64,000 nt of DNA from Pseudomonas sp. RIT409 (lineage in GTDB: Bacteria > Pseudomonadota > Gammaproteobacteria > Pseudomonadales > Pseudomonadaceae), in NCBI RefSeq assembly GCF_003052515.2, contig NZ_QARE02000012.1:1-64000 (forward strand). The letters run 5' to 3'. The translations under genes were made by a program, and so were the position numbers. Positions 7,762 to 16,636 of the stretch are shown here, piece after piece. The notes beneath the pieces are model-generated. The model saw nothing but the letters and a program-made list of their open reading frames with translations. It was not told the origin of the DNA and made no database searches. Every line of letters begins with the position of its first letter. Positions within the stretch are counted from its first letter, which is position 1.

Positions 7762-8964
7762 TCAGGCCCGCTGCTCGGCGAACGGCGCCTGCTGGCGGCG
7801 CGCGTCCACCAGCGCCCAGTACCACATGCCCAGCCCGCCAAAGGTCAGCGCGGCCGCCGCATAGCCGGTGGCCGGAAGACCCAGGCCCAACGAAATCACG
7901 ATGCCGCCGACCCATGGGCCAATGGCGTTGGCCAGATTGAACGCACTTTGCACCAGCGCCCCGGCCAGTGACTGCGCGTGCGGGGCAACGTCCATCAGAC
8001 GCGTTTGCAGGATCGCGGCCAGGCCCACGCCACAGCCAATGAAAAACACCAGAGGGATCAGCAGCCAGAGGTTTTCGGTGGCGGCGGGGTAGAGCATCAG
8101 CACCACCGCGGTGAAGCCCAGGGAAATGCCTGCCGCGCGCATCGTTGCGCGGTCCGCCGCCCAGCCGCACACCAGATTGCCGACCGTGGTCCCGAGCCCG
8201 AACACGGCCATGACCAAGGGAATCATGATCCCCGAGGTGCGGGTCACTTCGATCAGCGTCGCCGCCAGGTAGGTGTACACGCAGAACACCCCGCCGAAGC
8301 CAATGCCGGCGATACCCAGCGTCAACCAGACCTGACGCGAACGCAAAGCGCCCAACTCGCGCAGCGGGCTGGCGTCGGCCTGCGCCGGTGAAAGCGGTGC
8401 CAGTGAGCGAATCAGCAGCGCGGTGATGGCCGCCAGCCCCGCGACGATGCCGAGGCCCCAGCGCCAGCCAACGGTCTGGCCGATCCAGGTGGCGAATGGC
8501 ACGCCGACGATGGTGGCGATGGTCAAGCCGAGAAATACCCTCGAGACCGCCTGTGCCCGTTGATTCTTGGGCACCAGCGAGGCCGCCAGCAGCATGGCGA
8601 CGCCGAAATAGGCGCCATGGGGAAAACCACTCAAAAAGCGGAAGAACACCAGCCAGGGCAAGGAGGGGGCGATTGCGCTCAGGGCATTGGCGACGCCAAT
8701 GAAAGCGGCCAGCATGACCAGCAAAGCCCGGCGCTCCAAGCGGACCCCCAATACCATGATCACCGGCGAGCCCACCACGACCCCCAATGCATAGGCGCTG
8801 ATGGCATGGCCGGCCAATGGCTGGGTGCTGTGAAACTCGCCAGCGATGAACGGCAAGAGCGTCATCGACGCGAATTCGGTGGTACCGATGGCGAAAGCGC
8901 CCATGGCCAGGGCAAACAGCAGCCAGCCCATGTGGAAATCGTGGGGAGCATCAGTCTGGGTCAT
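7762..8964 (-). CDS. MFS transporter, DHA1/AraJ-type efflux pump
   Basis: The 400-residue protein has 12 predicted membrane helices. It shows the AraJ/YdhP-type start GAFAIGTTEFASMTLLPFIA and SAYALGVVVGSPV in helix 2, and PHGAYFGVA in helix 4. This branch exports sugars, antibiotics or purine analogues by proton antiport. The family motif A region after helix 2 (GVRLERRALL) is degenerate, as usual in this branch. The neighbouring MarR gene is a plausible regulator. Substrate unknown. Confidence 0.85.
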   Translation of the reverse strand: MTQTDAPHDFHMGWLLFALAMGAFAIGTTEFASMTLLPFIAGEFHSTQPLAGHAISAYALGVVVGSPVIMVLGVRLERRALLVMLAAFIGVANALSAIAPSLPWLVFFRFLSGFPHGAYFGVAMLLAASLVPKNQRAQAVSRVFLGLTIATIVGVPFATWIGQTVGWRWGLGIVAGLAAITALLIRSLAPLSPAQADASPLRELGALRSRQVWLTLGIAGIGFGGVFCVYTYLAATLIEVTRTSGIMIPLVMAVFGLGTTVGNLVCGWAADRATMRAAGISLGFTAVVLMLYPAATENLWLLIPLVFFIGCGVGLAAILQTRLMDVAPHAQSLAGALVQSAFNLANAIGPWVGGIVISLGLGLPATGYAAAALTFGGLGMWYWALVDARRQQAPFAEQRA

Positions 8965-9071
8965 AAAAAGGTCAGGAGGATGAGTTCGAGGGTCGGTGCT
9001 TCGTTATACCTGAAACCGGTTACAGATCCATCCGCCACCGGACACCAGGTTGGGATTCGCCGTTGATGCGC

Positions 9072-9677
9072 TCAGGGGGCAGATGCCATGCGTGTTCGCA
9101 GGAGCGCTTTCACCGCCGGCCATTCGTCGCCGATGATGCTGAACCGCACCGAGTTGCGCTTGCGACCATCGGGCATGATGCGTTCGTGGCGGACGATGCC
9201 TTCCTGAGTGGCGCCGATGCGCAGAATGGCCGCCCGGGATTTCTCGTTCAATTCGTCGGTGGTGAATTGCACGCGCACGCACTCCATGACCTCGAAGGCG
9301 TAGCTCAGCATCAGGTATTTCATTTCTGTGTTCAGGCCCGAGCGCTGGACCGATTGCCCCAGCCAAGTGTGACCGATCTCCAGCTTGCGGTTCTTGCGGT
9401 CGATTTTCCAGAAGCGGGTGCTGCCGACGATGCGACCGGTGTCGCGGCGCACGATCACGAACGGCATCACCGAACCCGCCGCGCGTCCCGCCAGGGCGGT
9501 GGCGATGTACTGCTCGACGGTAGCGGGGCCGGGAATGACCGTGACCTTCATGTCCCATAGATTGCCGTCCGCGGCAGCTTCCAGCAGCTCCCCCGCATGG
9601 GCGGTCTGGAGCGGCTGCAACGCTACGGCGCTGCCGGTGAGGGTGATCTGTTCAGTGGGTATCACTTCAGTGCTCAT
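9072..9677 (-). CDS. GNAT N-acetyltransferase, RimJ/RimL type
   Basis: The 201-residue product matches RimJ/RimL-like GNAT proteins. It starts with ITLTGSAVALQPLQTAHAGEL, carries GSTRFWKIDRKNRKLEIGHTWLG as the conserved strands, and has the acetyl-CoA region QRSGLNTEMKYLMLSYAFE with NEKSRAAILRIGATQEGIVRHER at the C-terminal side. These enzymes acetylate protein N-termini or small amines. It lies between the efflux gene and mltA on the same strand, with no obvious shared function. Confidence 0.85.
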   Translation of the reverse strand: MSTEVIPTEQITLTGSAVALQPLQTAHAGELLEAAADGNLWDMKVTVIPGPATVEQYIATALAGRAAGSVMPFVIVRRDTGRIVGSTRFWKIDRKNRKLEIGHTWLGQSVQRSGLNTEMKYLMLSYAFEVMECVRVQFTTDELNEKSRAAILRIGATQEGIVRHERIMPDGRKRNSVRFSIIGDEWPAVKALLRTRMASAP

Positions 9678-9696
9678 GGGCCAGGGGGTCCTGTCT

Positions 9697-10854
9697 TCAA
9701 CTTTTGGGCTTGTTGTCTGGCAAGGGGGCTCCCTTGGGCCACAGCATCCAGATCTGCCCTTGCTGTTTCATTTTGCCCGCCAGTTCGCCCGCGGCATCGC
9801 CGGTGCCCCAGAACATATCGGCGCGCACTTCGCCCGCAATCGCGCCCCCGGTGTCCTGGGCGGCCACCGGACGCACCAGCGGCGACCCGTCCGGACGGGT
9901 CGACGACAACCAGAGCAGGCTGCCCAGTGGAATCACCTTGCGATCGATCGCCACGCTGTACCCGGCGGTCAACGGCACGTTGAGCGAGCCGCGCGGCCCT
10001 TCGTCGCTGTCCGGGCGCAGGGTGAAGAACACGTAACTGGGGTTGCTCCCCAACAGCTCGGGCACGCGCTCGGGGTGGGCAATGGCCCAATCGCGGATAC
10101 GACCCATGGACACTTCGTCCTTGGTCAACTGGCCCTGTTCCACCAGCCAGCGGCCCACGGGTTTGTACGGGTAGCCATTCTGGTCGGCATAGGCGATGCG
10201 CAATTGCCGACCGCTTTCGAGCTGAACGCGGCCCGAGCCCTGGATTTGCAGGAACTGCAGGTCGATAGGGTTTTCCAGCCACGCGAGGACCGGGGCGTTG
10301 ACGCCTTTTTCGCCGATGGTGGCTGCATCGTCATAAGGACGCAGGACACGACCGTCGAGGCGACCGCGCAGGCGCTTGCCTTTGAGCTCGGGGTACAGGC
10401 TGTCCAGGTTGACGATGATCAAGTCCTCGGGGACGCCGTAAATGGCGACCGGGTGTTGGTCATTGCGCTGCTCGCTGCCTTTGTAGATGGGCTCGTAGTA
10501 GCCGGTGATCAGCCCGTTGGCGCCGTGCTCCGACGAGCGCAGGCTGTAGACCTGAAGCGTGTTCTTCAGAAAGTCGCGCACCGCCGCCGGGTTCTGCGGC
10601 ACCTGCGCCGCTTGCGCGCAGGTGGGGCCCCAGACCGCGTCCTTCGCCAGCCGCTTGCAGGCCGAGAACCAACTGTTGAAACCCGCCATCAGGTCGACGT
10701 CGTTGACGGCGGGCAGTTTGTCCCACTCGACGCTGACGTAGGTGGTGGCCTCGGCAGGCTTGGGTTTGGGTGCACCGCCATCGCAGGCTGCGAGCAAGGC
10801 GATCAGCGGAGCGAGGCAGAAAAGAAAGCGGCGCCAATGCGGGCTTGGGGTCAT
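9697..10854 (-). CDS. mltA: Membrane-bound lytic murein transglycosylase A
   Basis: The 385-residue lipoprotein has a signal peptide ending in the lipobox LLAAC, so it should be anchored to the outer membrane facing the periplasm. The MltA double-psi-barrel domain is recognisable by LITGYYEP, QIQGSGRVQL and the 3D-domain catalytic aspartate in QDTGGAI followed by RADMFWGTGDAAG. It cleaves the glycan between N-acetylmuramic acid and N-acetylglucosamine, forming 1,6-anhydro ends. The start at 10854 was chosen because it places the signal peptide at the N-terminus; an open extension to 11142 has no family match. Confidence 0.95.
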   Translation of the reverse strand: MTPSPHWRRFLFCLAPLIALLAACDGGAPKPKPAEATTYVSVEWDKLPAVNDVDLMAGFNSWFSACKRLAKDAVWGPTCAQAAQVPQNPAAVRDFLKNTLQVYSLRSSEHGANGLITGYYEPIYKGSEQRNDQHPVAIYGVPEDLIIVNLDSLYPELKGKRLRGRLDGRVLRPYDDAATIGEKGVNAPVLAWLENPIDLQFLQIQGSGRVQLESGRQLRIAYADQNGYPYKPVGRWLVEQGQLTKDEVSMGRIRDWAIAHPERVPELLGSNPSYVFFTLRPDSDEGPRGSLNVPLTAGYSVAIDRKVIPLGSLLWLSSTRPDGSPLVRPVAAQDTGGAIAGEVRADMFWGTGDAAGELAGKMKQQGQIWMLWPKGAPLPDNKPKS

Positions 10855-11101
10855 CACGCGGAGCGGTCCTGGAAACATGTGAAGTCGGCTAGCTTGGTGA
10901 AAGGCGACGGCGCCGTCAAATCCGCGCGCCACTCCGGGCCGGAAAACCGAATGGCGGGCAGCCGTGTTCAGCGCGGATTGACTCCGCTCGCCGCACTTTT
11001 TTCCGATTTGCCGCTCTATGCAGGGCGGGGACGCTGCGATTGACGCGGGTCCAGTGGGTTGAAGCGTGTGATCGATGGTGTGTGTTGCTTCTGGGTTCTT
11101 C

Positions 11102-11824
11102 ATGCGTTCGCGCTCGCGGGCGCTGCTCGCGTTCGGGCTCATGGCGCTTTGCGCGGTCGGTTGTACTCGACAGGATGGGCGCGACGTGGCGACGCAACTC
11201 AGTGAAACCCGGCCTCAGGAATTTTTTCAGACCAGCGTCGACCGGATGGCCACCCTGGCCATGCACGACAACCTGGAAAGCCTTTACCTGTTGATGAGCA
11301 AACTGTATTTGCGCAATCCGGCACAGTGGCGCAAATCCGGCTTCGTCGACGCGCGCGCCGCTGAACGCAATGTGCGCTTGGCCATTGAACAGCAGAAGCC
11401 GTTGCCGCAGTTAGGCAACCGTCGGGACCTGGCAGCCCTCAGCTACGCATTGAGCCCTGAGTTCCTGGGCGATCGGGTCGGCGCCTTCATCTACGCCATT
11501 GGCAGCATGCTGGTCACCGCCCATGGCGGACGGCTCGAATTCTTCATGACTGACCAGATCAACCCGACCTTCGTCAACAACGCCGCCCGCAACATCGAGA
11601 AGGCCACGTGGTTGCTTGGCCAGCGACAAAACGCGAACGGCGAGTTGATGCTGTTCTCCAACGAAATCACGGAAGAGGGCAGCAACCTGAGCTTTGCCAC
11701 GGAATTTGGAAAAATCGTCGCGCGGCTTGACCTGCTGACCCAAATGCTCGACGAGCGCTATCGGCGAATTGGCCTCAATTACGCGCAGAGCCTGTTGTTC
11801 CTCAACTTCCTGCCGGTGCAGTGA
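11102..11824 (+). CDS. Uncharacterised lipoprotein
   Basis: The frame encodes 240 residues with an arginine-rich N-terminus, a hydrophobic core and a putative lipobox CAVGC, so it is probably a lipoprotein. The rest is helical, with QEFFQTSVDRMATLAMHDNLESLYLLMSKLYLRNP and a C-terminal helix ending in NFLPVQ. I recognise no named family, though similar-looking conserved lipoproteins occur in pseudomonads. It is divergent from mltA across a 247-base region that includes the perfect palindrome GACGGCGCCGTC at 10906-10917. The start at 11102 lacks a strong ribosome site; 11075 is an alternative. Confidence 0.7.
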   Translation: MRSRSRALLAFGLMALCAVGCTRQDGRDVATQLSETRPQEFFQTSVDRMATLAMHDNLESLYLLMSKLYLRNPAQWRKSGFVDARAAERNVRLAIEQQKPLPQLGNRRDLAALSYALSPEFLGDRVGAFIYAIGSMLVTAHGGRLEFFMTDQINPTFVNNAARNIEKATWLLGQRQNANGELMLFSNEITEEGSNLSFATEFGKIVARLDLLTQMLDERYRRIGLNYAQSLLFLNFLPVQ

Positions 11825-11844
11825 CAGTCGGTGCGTCGTGTGGA

Positions 11845-12291
11845 TCAATAACTCTCGCCGCGGATGTATTCCTGCATTTTCTCGATCAGGCGTGCCTGTT
11901 CGGCGATGGCTTCCTTGACCAGGTCGCCGATGGACAGCAGTCCCACCAACTGACCGTTCTCCACCACGGGCAAGTGGCGCAAGCGGTTATCGGTCATGAT
12001 GCCCATGCACGCATCCACTTTGTGCTGCGGGGTGATGGTTTTCACATTCCGGGTCATGATCTCGCTGACCGGCGTGCCGACCGACGCGCGTCCTTCCAGT
12101 TCCATCTTGCGGGCGTAATCCCGCTCGCTGACGATGCCGACGATCACCGCACCATCGACCACCGGCACGGCGCCGATGTTCTTCTCGGCCATGAGCTTGA
12201 TCGCGTCGATGACCATCTGATCCTGTGTGACGGTGTGAACTTCACCCTGGTGCTTTTCTTTGAGTTTCAGTAGTTCGGCTACGGTCGTCAT
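11845..12291 (-). CDS. Tandem CBS-domain protein
   Basis: The 148-residue protein is a bare pair of CBS motifs (a Bateman module). CBS1 covers VHTVTQDQMVIDAIKLMAEKNIGAVPVVD and CBS2 covers VKTITPQHKVDACMGIMTDNRLRHLPVVE. Such stand-alone pairs bind adenine nucleotides and act as energy or ionic sensors. The ATG at 12291 is chosen because the preceding open frame to 12423 has no similarity. It ends 20 bases from the convergent lipoprotein gene. Partner unknown. Confidence 0.88.
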   Translation of the reverse strand: MTTVAELLKLKEKHQGEVHTVTQDQMVIDAIKLMAEKNIGAVPVVDGAVIVGIVSERDYARKMELEGRASVGTPVSEIMTRNVKTITPQHKVDACMGIMTDNRLRHLPVVENGQLVGLLSIGDLVKEAIAEQARLIEKMQEYIRGESY

Positions 12292-12444
12292 GCTGGCCTC
12301 TCCGGCGCGTATTTGTGAGCGCGGCCACGCCAATCGGGCCGTGTGTACAGCATCGTAGAGAGATCGGATTCCAGCAAGTTTGGAAGCGCCGCGCAGATGG
12401 CAAAAAGCGTCATCGCACGACACCCGGGTGTCGCCGCTTGAAGC

Positions 12445-12867
12445 CTATAGGCTACGGGCCAGCCCCGGCATCGCCGAGCGTTTCGGCGGCGTGACCGTTT
12501 TCAGCAGATGAGGCATTTCCCGCGCCTGGCGGATGAAGCCCTGAACACCGTGCACGAATGCAGCTTCCGACAGGCCCTGAAGCGCCATGTGCGTGCATAG
12601 CCGGAGGTCGTTGCGGGGGGCCAGTGCCAGCCAGCACCCGTGCAGCGCGTCCGTGTCGAAGTTCAAGCGCAGCAGATGTTCATACGTGTCGGGCGTCGAA
12701 CGTAGCGGCAGCTTGCAGTGCAGCACCGCGACATCGCCCGCGGGAGGCATTTCGATGATGGCGACTTCACGGTCCTGATCGAACAGCGCGCAAACGCCAT
12801 TTTCCAGACCCAGTTCGGTATTCAAATGCCTGCCCAGTGCGGCAAGCAGGGTGTCCGGTGTGCTCAT
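12445..12867 (-). CDS. Type III secretion chaperone-like protein (CesT/Tir chaperone family)
   Basis: The 140-residue protein has the CesT-type alpha-beta layout. An N-terminal helix (TLLAALGRHLNTELGL) is followed by strands, then HLLRLNFDTDALHGCWLALAPRNDLRLCTHMALQGLSEAAFVHGVQGFI, which fits the dimer-helix and C-terminal helix pattern of class I effector chaperones. The last 25 residues are basic and proline-rich. No effector or secretion apparatus gene is adjacent: the neighbours are a CBS protein and an acetyltransferase. It may be an orphan chaperone serving a distant effector, or a relative reused for another function. Family call is from fold pattern only. Confidence 0.7.
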   Translation of the reverse strand: MSTPDTLLAALGRHLNTELGLENGVCALFDQDREVAIIEMPPAGDVAVLHCKLPLRSTPDTYEHLLRLNFDTDALHGCWLALAPRNDLRLCTHMALQGLSEAAFVHGVQGFIRQAREMPHLLKTVTPPKRSAMPGLARSL

Positions 12868-12955
12868 GAGGCTGTCCTTGTGCGGTCGGTTCGTTCCTGA
12901 GTGGTCTCACCGGCCCACGGGTTCCCATTCCCAGGCCGTCAGATGGCCCGACGCC

Positions 12956-13537
12956 TCACGGGCGCGGACGTCGCGGCCGGGACACCACCGATTCGATATT
13001 CTTGCGCCCGATCAGCAGCGGGCTCTTGGCCCTCCGGGAGGCCGGCATCTCGGCCAGCCATTTGAACATCACCAGGCAATCCACCAGACCATGGCGCGCA
13101 TGGCGATAGGCGCGAGGCAGGCGACCGACCGTCTCGAAGCCGAGCTTGGTCCACAGCGCCACGGCCACGTCGTTGGTCGACACCACCGAGTTGAACTGCA
13201 TCGCGCTGAAGCCGCTGTCCACCGCCAGTTGCTGCGAGTGTTCGCACATCGCCCGTGCTACGCCACGACCGCGGGCCTGGTCGGTGACCATGTAACCGCA
13301 GTTGCACACGTGGCTACCGGGGCCGGCGGCGTTGGCCTTGAGGTAATAGCTGCCGAGCAAGACGCCGTCTTCTTCAGCGATCAGTGTGTGCGGCGGGTAT
13401 TCGAGCCACAGGTGCTGGGCTTGCTCGTACGTCAGGTCGGGATCATAGGCGTAGGTTTCCTGCGCCTTGATCACGGCCTGGAAGGTCGGCCAGAAGCGTT
13501 CGAAGTCTTCGGCCGTCATGGGGCGAATCTGGATCAT
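12956..13537 (-). CDS. GNAT-family N-acetyltransferase
   Basis: The 193-residue product starts MIQIRPMTAEDFERFWPTF and carries the acetyl-CoA motif VTDQARGRGVARAMCEHSQ at about residues 84-102, then MQFNSVVSTNDVAVALWTKLGFETVGRLPRA, the standard GNAT C-terminal half. The last 30 residues are strongly basic (RRAKSPLL through RPRRPRP), an unusual tail that could bind nucleic acid or simply be a run-on. The ATG at 13537 is the family start. Substrate unknown. Confidence 0.88.
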   Translation of the reverse strand: MIQIRPMTAEDFERFWPTFQAVIKAQETYAYDPDLTYEQAQHLWLEYPPHTLIAEEDGVLLGSYYLKANAAGPGSHVCNCGYMVTDQARGRGVARAMCEHSQQLAVDSGFSAMQFNSVVSTNDVAVALWTKLGFETVGRLPRAYRHARHGLVDCLVMFKWLAEMPASRRAKSPLLIGRKNIESVVSRPRRPRP

Positions 13538-13666
13538 GGAGGGTCCGGTCGGTCGAGGTAATAACACAAGGGGGCGAGCGACGGGGGCCTGCGGCCAGAG
13601 AGCGGTGGCCATGCAACTCGCCACCGCCGGCCCGTGGACCACCTATAAACGCATCACGGTCGCGGC

Positions 13667-15040
13667 TCAGGACACCACGCGGTAACAGGGCACATAGGCC
13701 GCGCCGCCCGGCAGCTTCATCCGGTGCTGCTCGACGAACGCCTGCAACAGCTTGTCCAGCGGCTGCATGACTTCGGCATCGCCGTGAATCTCGTATGGGC
13801 CGTGCTCTTCGATCAGGCGAATGCCCTTGTCCTTGACGTTGCCCGCCACGATGCCTGAAAACGCCCGGCGCAGGTTGGCCGCCAGTTCATGGGGCGGCAG
13901 GTCGCGGCGCAACTGCAGGCTGGCCATGTTGGCGTGGGTCGGGTCGAACGGACGCTGGAAGCTTTCCTCGATCTTCAGCAGCCAGTTGAAGTGAAAGGCG
14001 TCGGCCCGCTCGCGTCGGAACTGGCGAACCTCGGCCAGCCCGGCAACCATTTGCCGCGCGACTTCGGCCGGGTCGTCGATGATGATCTGGTAATGCTTGT
14101 GCGCTTGCGCACCCAGGGTCGCGCTGACGAACGCGTGCAGTTGCTCCAGGTAGGGCGCGGTGCTTTTCGGGCCGGTGAGAATGACGGGGAAGGGCAGGTC
14201 CTGGTTGTCGGGGTGCATCAGGATGCCCAGCAGGTAGAGGAATTCTTCCGCCGTGCCGGCGCCCCCCGGGAAGATGATGATGCCGTGGCCAACCCGGACG
14301 AAGGCTTCCAGGCGTTTTTCGATGTCCGGAAGGATCACCAGCTCATTGACGATCGGGTTCGGCGCTTCGGCGGCGATGATGCCCGGCTCGGTCAGCCCCA
14401 AGTAGCGGCCACCGCTGATGCGTTGTTTGGCATGGGCGATGGTGGCGCCTTTCATCGGCCCCTTCATCACGCCCGGGCCGCAGCCGGTGCAGATGTCCAG
14501 CTTGCGCAGGCCCAGTTCGTGGCCGACTTTCTTGGTGTATTTGTACTCCTCGGTGTTGATGGAGTGGCCACCCCAGCACACCACCATCTTCGGCTCGACG
14601 CCCGCCCGCAGGGTGCGAGCATTGCGCAGCAGGTGGAACACGTAGTCGGTGATGCCTTGCGACGATTCCAGGTCGATGCGCTGGCTGTCCAACTCGCTTT
14701 CGGTATAGACGATATCGCGCAGGGCGCTGAAGAGCATTTCCCGCGTGCTGGCGATCATCTCACCGTCGACGAAGGCGTCGGCGGGCGCGTTCAGCAGCTC
14801 CAGGCGCACGCCGCGGTCCAGTTGATGAATGCGCACCTCGAAGTCCTGGTAGGCTTCGAGAATGGTTTTGGCGTTGTCGACATGCGCGCCCGTGTTGAGG
14901 ATGGCCAGGGCGCACTGGCGGAAAAGACTGTACGTACTGCCTGAGCCAGCAGCGCTCAGTTGTTGGACTTCACGTTGTGAAAGCGTCTCCAGGCTACCTT
15001 TTGGACTGACCGAAGCGTTGATTACCTGTCTTGGAGCCAT
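13667..15040 (-). CDS. ppnN: Pyrimidine/purine nucleotide 5'-monophosphate nucleosidase
   Basis: The 457-residue protein matches PpnN (YgdH; E. coli 454 residues), which cleaves nucleoside monophosphates to base plus ribose 5-phosphate and is controlled by (p)ppGpp in E. coli. The central LOG/Rossmann domain carries VCWGGHSINTEEY, CTGCGPGVMKGPMKGA and the catalytic FPGGAGTAEEFLYLLG. N-terminal and C-terminal PpnN-specific domains flank it. The start at 15040 follows AAGGAATTCAGA. The gene is monocistronic and divergent from crtZ. Confidence 0.95.
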   Translation of the reverse strand: MAPRQVINASVSPKGSLETLSQREVQQLSAAGSGSTYSLFRQCALAILNTGAHVDNAKTILEAYQDFEVRIHQLDRGVRLELLNAPADAFVDGEMIASTREMLFSALRDIVYTESELDSQRIDLESSQGITDYVFHLLRNARTLRAGVEPKMVVCWGGHSINTEEYKYTKKVGHELGLRKLDICTGCGPGVMKGPMKGATIAHAKQRISGGRYLGLTEPGIIAAEAPNPIVNELVILPDIEKRLEAFVRVGHGIIIFPGGAGTAEEFLYLLGILMHPDNQDLPFPVILTGPKSTAPYLEQLHAFVSATLGAQAHKHYQIIIDDPAEVARQMVAGLAEVRQFRRERADAFHFNWLLKIEESFQRPFDPTHANMASLQLRRDLPPHELAANLRRAFSGIVAGNVKDKGIRLIEEHGPYEIHGDAEVMQPLDKLLQAFVEQHRMKLPGGAAYVPCYRVVS

Positions 15041-15286
15041 TCTGAATTCCTTGAAAGCAATGCCCCCCGCATGAGTCGGCGGAGGCATGTGGACAGTGAA
15101 TGAAAACGCCATTCACCCTGGCGGCCATTTTTCACATCGGTCGGTCAGGAAAGCAAATGTTGTGCGGAAAATCTTTGGCGACCTTGTGAACGGGCAGGTG
15201 CGCGGTGACGATCCGTGACTTTTGATTTTCCACGCCCCCCGGTATGCTGCACCTCGACGTCAGACGCCCGTGACCACGCCGCCCTT

Positions 15287-15859
15287 ATGATTTTCAACTT
15301 CGCGATTTTCCTCTGCACCCTGATCGCCATGGAGGGTGTCGGTTTTCTTGCGCACAAGTACGTCATGCACGGCTGGGGTTGGTTTTTGCACCGTTCTCAC
15401 CACGAGGAGCACCTGGGCGCGTTCGAAACCAATGACGTTTACCTGCTGGTGCTCGTCGTGGTGGCCGTCGGTCTGATCGTCCTCGGCCACAACGGCCATG
15501 ACCCGCTGCAGTGGGTCGGCGCGGGCGTCGCCGCTTTCGCGCTGATCTATATTCTGGTCCACGACGGCATCGTTCACCGCCACTGGCCGTTGCGGCCCCA
15601 GCCTCGCAATCGCTACCTGCGCCGGCTGTACCAGGCCCACCTCATGCACCACGCGGTCAAAGGCCGTCGCAACAGCGTTTCGTTCGGCTTCCTCTACGCG
15701 CCGCCCGTCGCCACGCTGCAACGGCAACTGCGCGAAATGCGTCGGAAGGAGCCAGCCCCTACCGGCGAGCGCACAGACCGCCGCGGTACGCCCATCCACC
15801 TTTTCATCGCTTCGGGAGACTCACGTGACGCCATCGAAAGCACAACAGGCAACCGCTAA
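15287..15859 (+). CDS. crtZ: Beta-carotene hydroxylase (CrtZ-type, fatty acid hydroxylase superfamily)
   Basis: The 190-residue membrane protein has all four histidine clusters of non-haem di-iron CrtZ: HKYVMH (23-28), HRSHH (35-39), HDGIVH (92-97) and HLMHH (118-122), followed by AVKGRRNSVSFGFLYAPP. CrtZ adds hydroxyl groups to the beta rings of beta-carotene to make zeaxanthin. No other carotenoid gene (crtE, crtB, crtI, crtY) is in the window. The C-terminal tail of about 40 residues is not conserved, and its end overlaps the next gene by 35 bases. ATG at 15287 chosen from the family start; no strong ribosome site. Confidence 0.85.
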   Translation: MIFNFAIFLCTLIAMEGVGFLAHKYVMHGWGWFLHRSHHEEHLGAFETNDVYLLVLVVVAVGLIVLGHNGHDPLQWVGAGVAAFALIYILVHDGIVHRHWPLRPQPRNRYLRRLYQAHLMHHAVKGRRNSVSFGFLYAPPVATLQRQLREMRRKEPAPTGERTDRRGTPIHLFIASGDSRDAIESTTGNR

Positions 15860-16547
15860 AACGATCACTTACAACCGTCCGGACGGCAAGTCGGTCAGCG
15901 GTTACCTGGCTAGTCCGGCGAACAGTCAGGGCGCCCCGGCCATCGTGGTGATCCAGGAATGGTGGGGCCTCAACGATCAGATCCGCGGCGTGGCGGACCG
16001 ATTGGCCGCTGCCGGTTACCTGGCGCTGGTCCCGGACCTGTATCGGGGCGAAATGACCGTCGAGGAAGAAGAGGCCCATCACCTGATGAGCAAGCTCGAC
16101 TTCGCCGATGCCGCCACCCAGGACATCCGCGGCGCGGTGCAGTATTTGAAGGACCACACGCCCAACGTGGGCGTCACCGGCTTCTGCATGGGCGGTGCGC
16201 TGACGTTGCTGGCGCTGAACTTCATTCCGGAGCTGTCGGCAGGGGTGGTGTTCTACGGCATGCCGCCGCTGGAGTACCTCGATCCGCAAGCGATCAAGGT
16301 CCCGGTCCAGGCGCACTGGGCCACTCAGGACGAGTTCTTTCCGGCCGAAAACGTCGACGCGCTGGAGGCGAAGTTGGGCGAGGGCGGGGTCGACATCGAG
16401 TTCCATCGGTATCTGGCCCACCACGCCTTCGCCAATGAAACCGCCGTCGGCCCGGGCCGTATTGCGGGCACCCAGTACGACCCGGTGTGGGCGCAACTGG
16501 CTTGGGACCGCGCATTGACCTTCTTCGGCCGTACGCTCTGGAAGTGA
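15825..16547 (+). CDS. Dienelactone hydrolase family protein
   Basis: The 240-residue alpha/beta hydrolase starts at a GTG preceded by CGGGAG, inside the end of crtZ. It has the dienelactone hydrolase signatures QEWWGLN, the nucleophile elbow GFCMGG with cysteine C121, an aspartate in ATQDEFF (D169) and a histidine in YLAHHAF (about H200), giving a Cys-Asp-His triad. The family hydrolyses lactones and activated esters, classically dienelactones of chloroaromatic breakdown, but chromosomal copies usually have unknown substrates. The 35-base overlap implies co-transcription with crtZ. Confidence 0.88.
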   Translation: MTPSKAQQATAKTITYNRPDGKSVSGYLASPANSQGAPAIVVIQEWWGLNDQIRGVADRLAAAGYLALVPDLYRGEMTVEEEEAHHLMSKLDFADAATQDIRGAVQYLKDHTPNVGVTGFCMGGALTLLALNFIPELSAGVVFYGMPPLEYLDPQAIKVPVQAHWATQDEFFPAENVDALEAKLGEGGVDIEFHRYLAHHAFANETAVGPGRIAGTQYDPVWAQLAWDRALTFFGRTLWK

Positions 16548-16636
16548 CCGCAACGCGGTGCCTATCCATGAGCGGTTTGCACCTGGATACGGCGCCGCCC
16601 GCCTCAAGCGGGTTCACTGAGGTGCGGTAACGCGCC

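Noticed and set aside
9385..11043. Long plus-strand open frame opposite the acetyltransferase and mltA
   Set aside because: It lies antisense to two genes with clear family motifs; its translation has no recognisable domain and is a by-product of high GC codon use.
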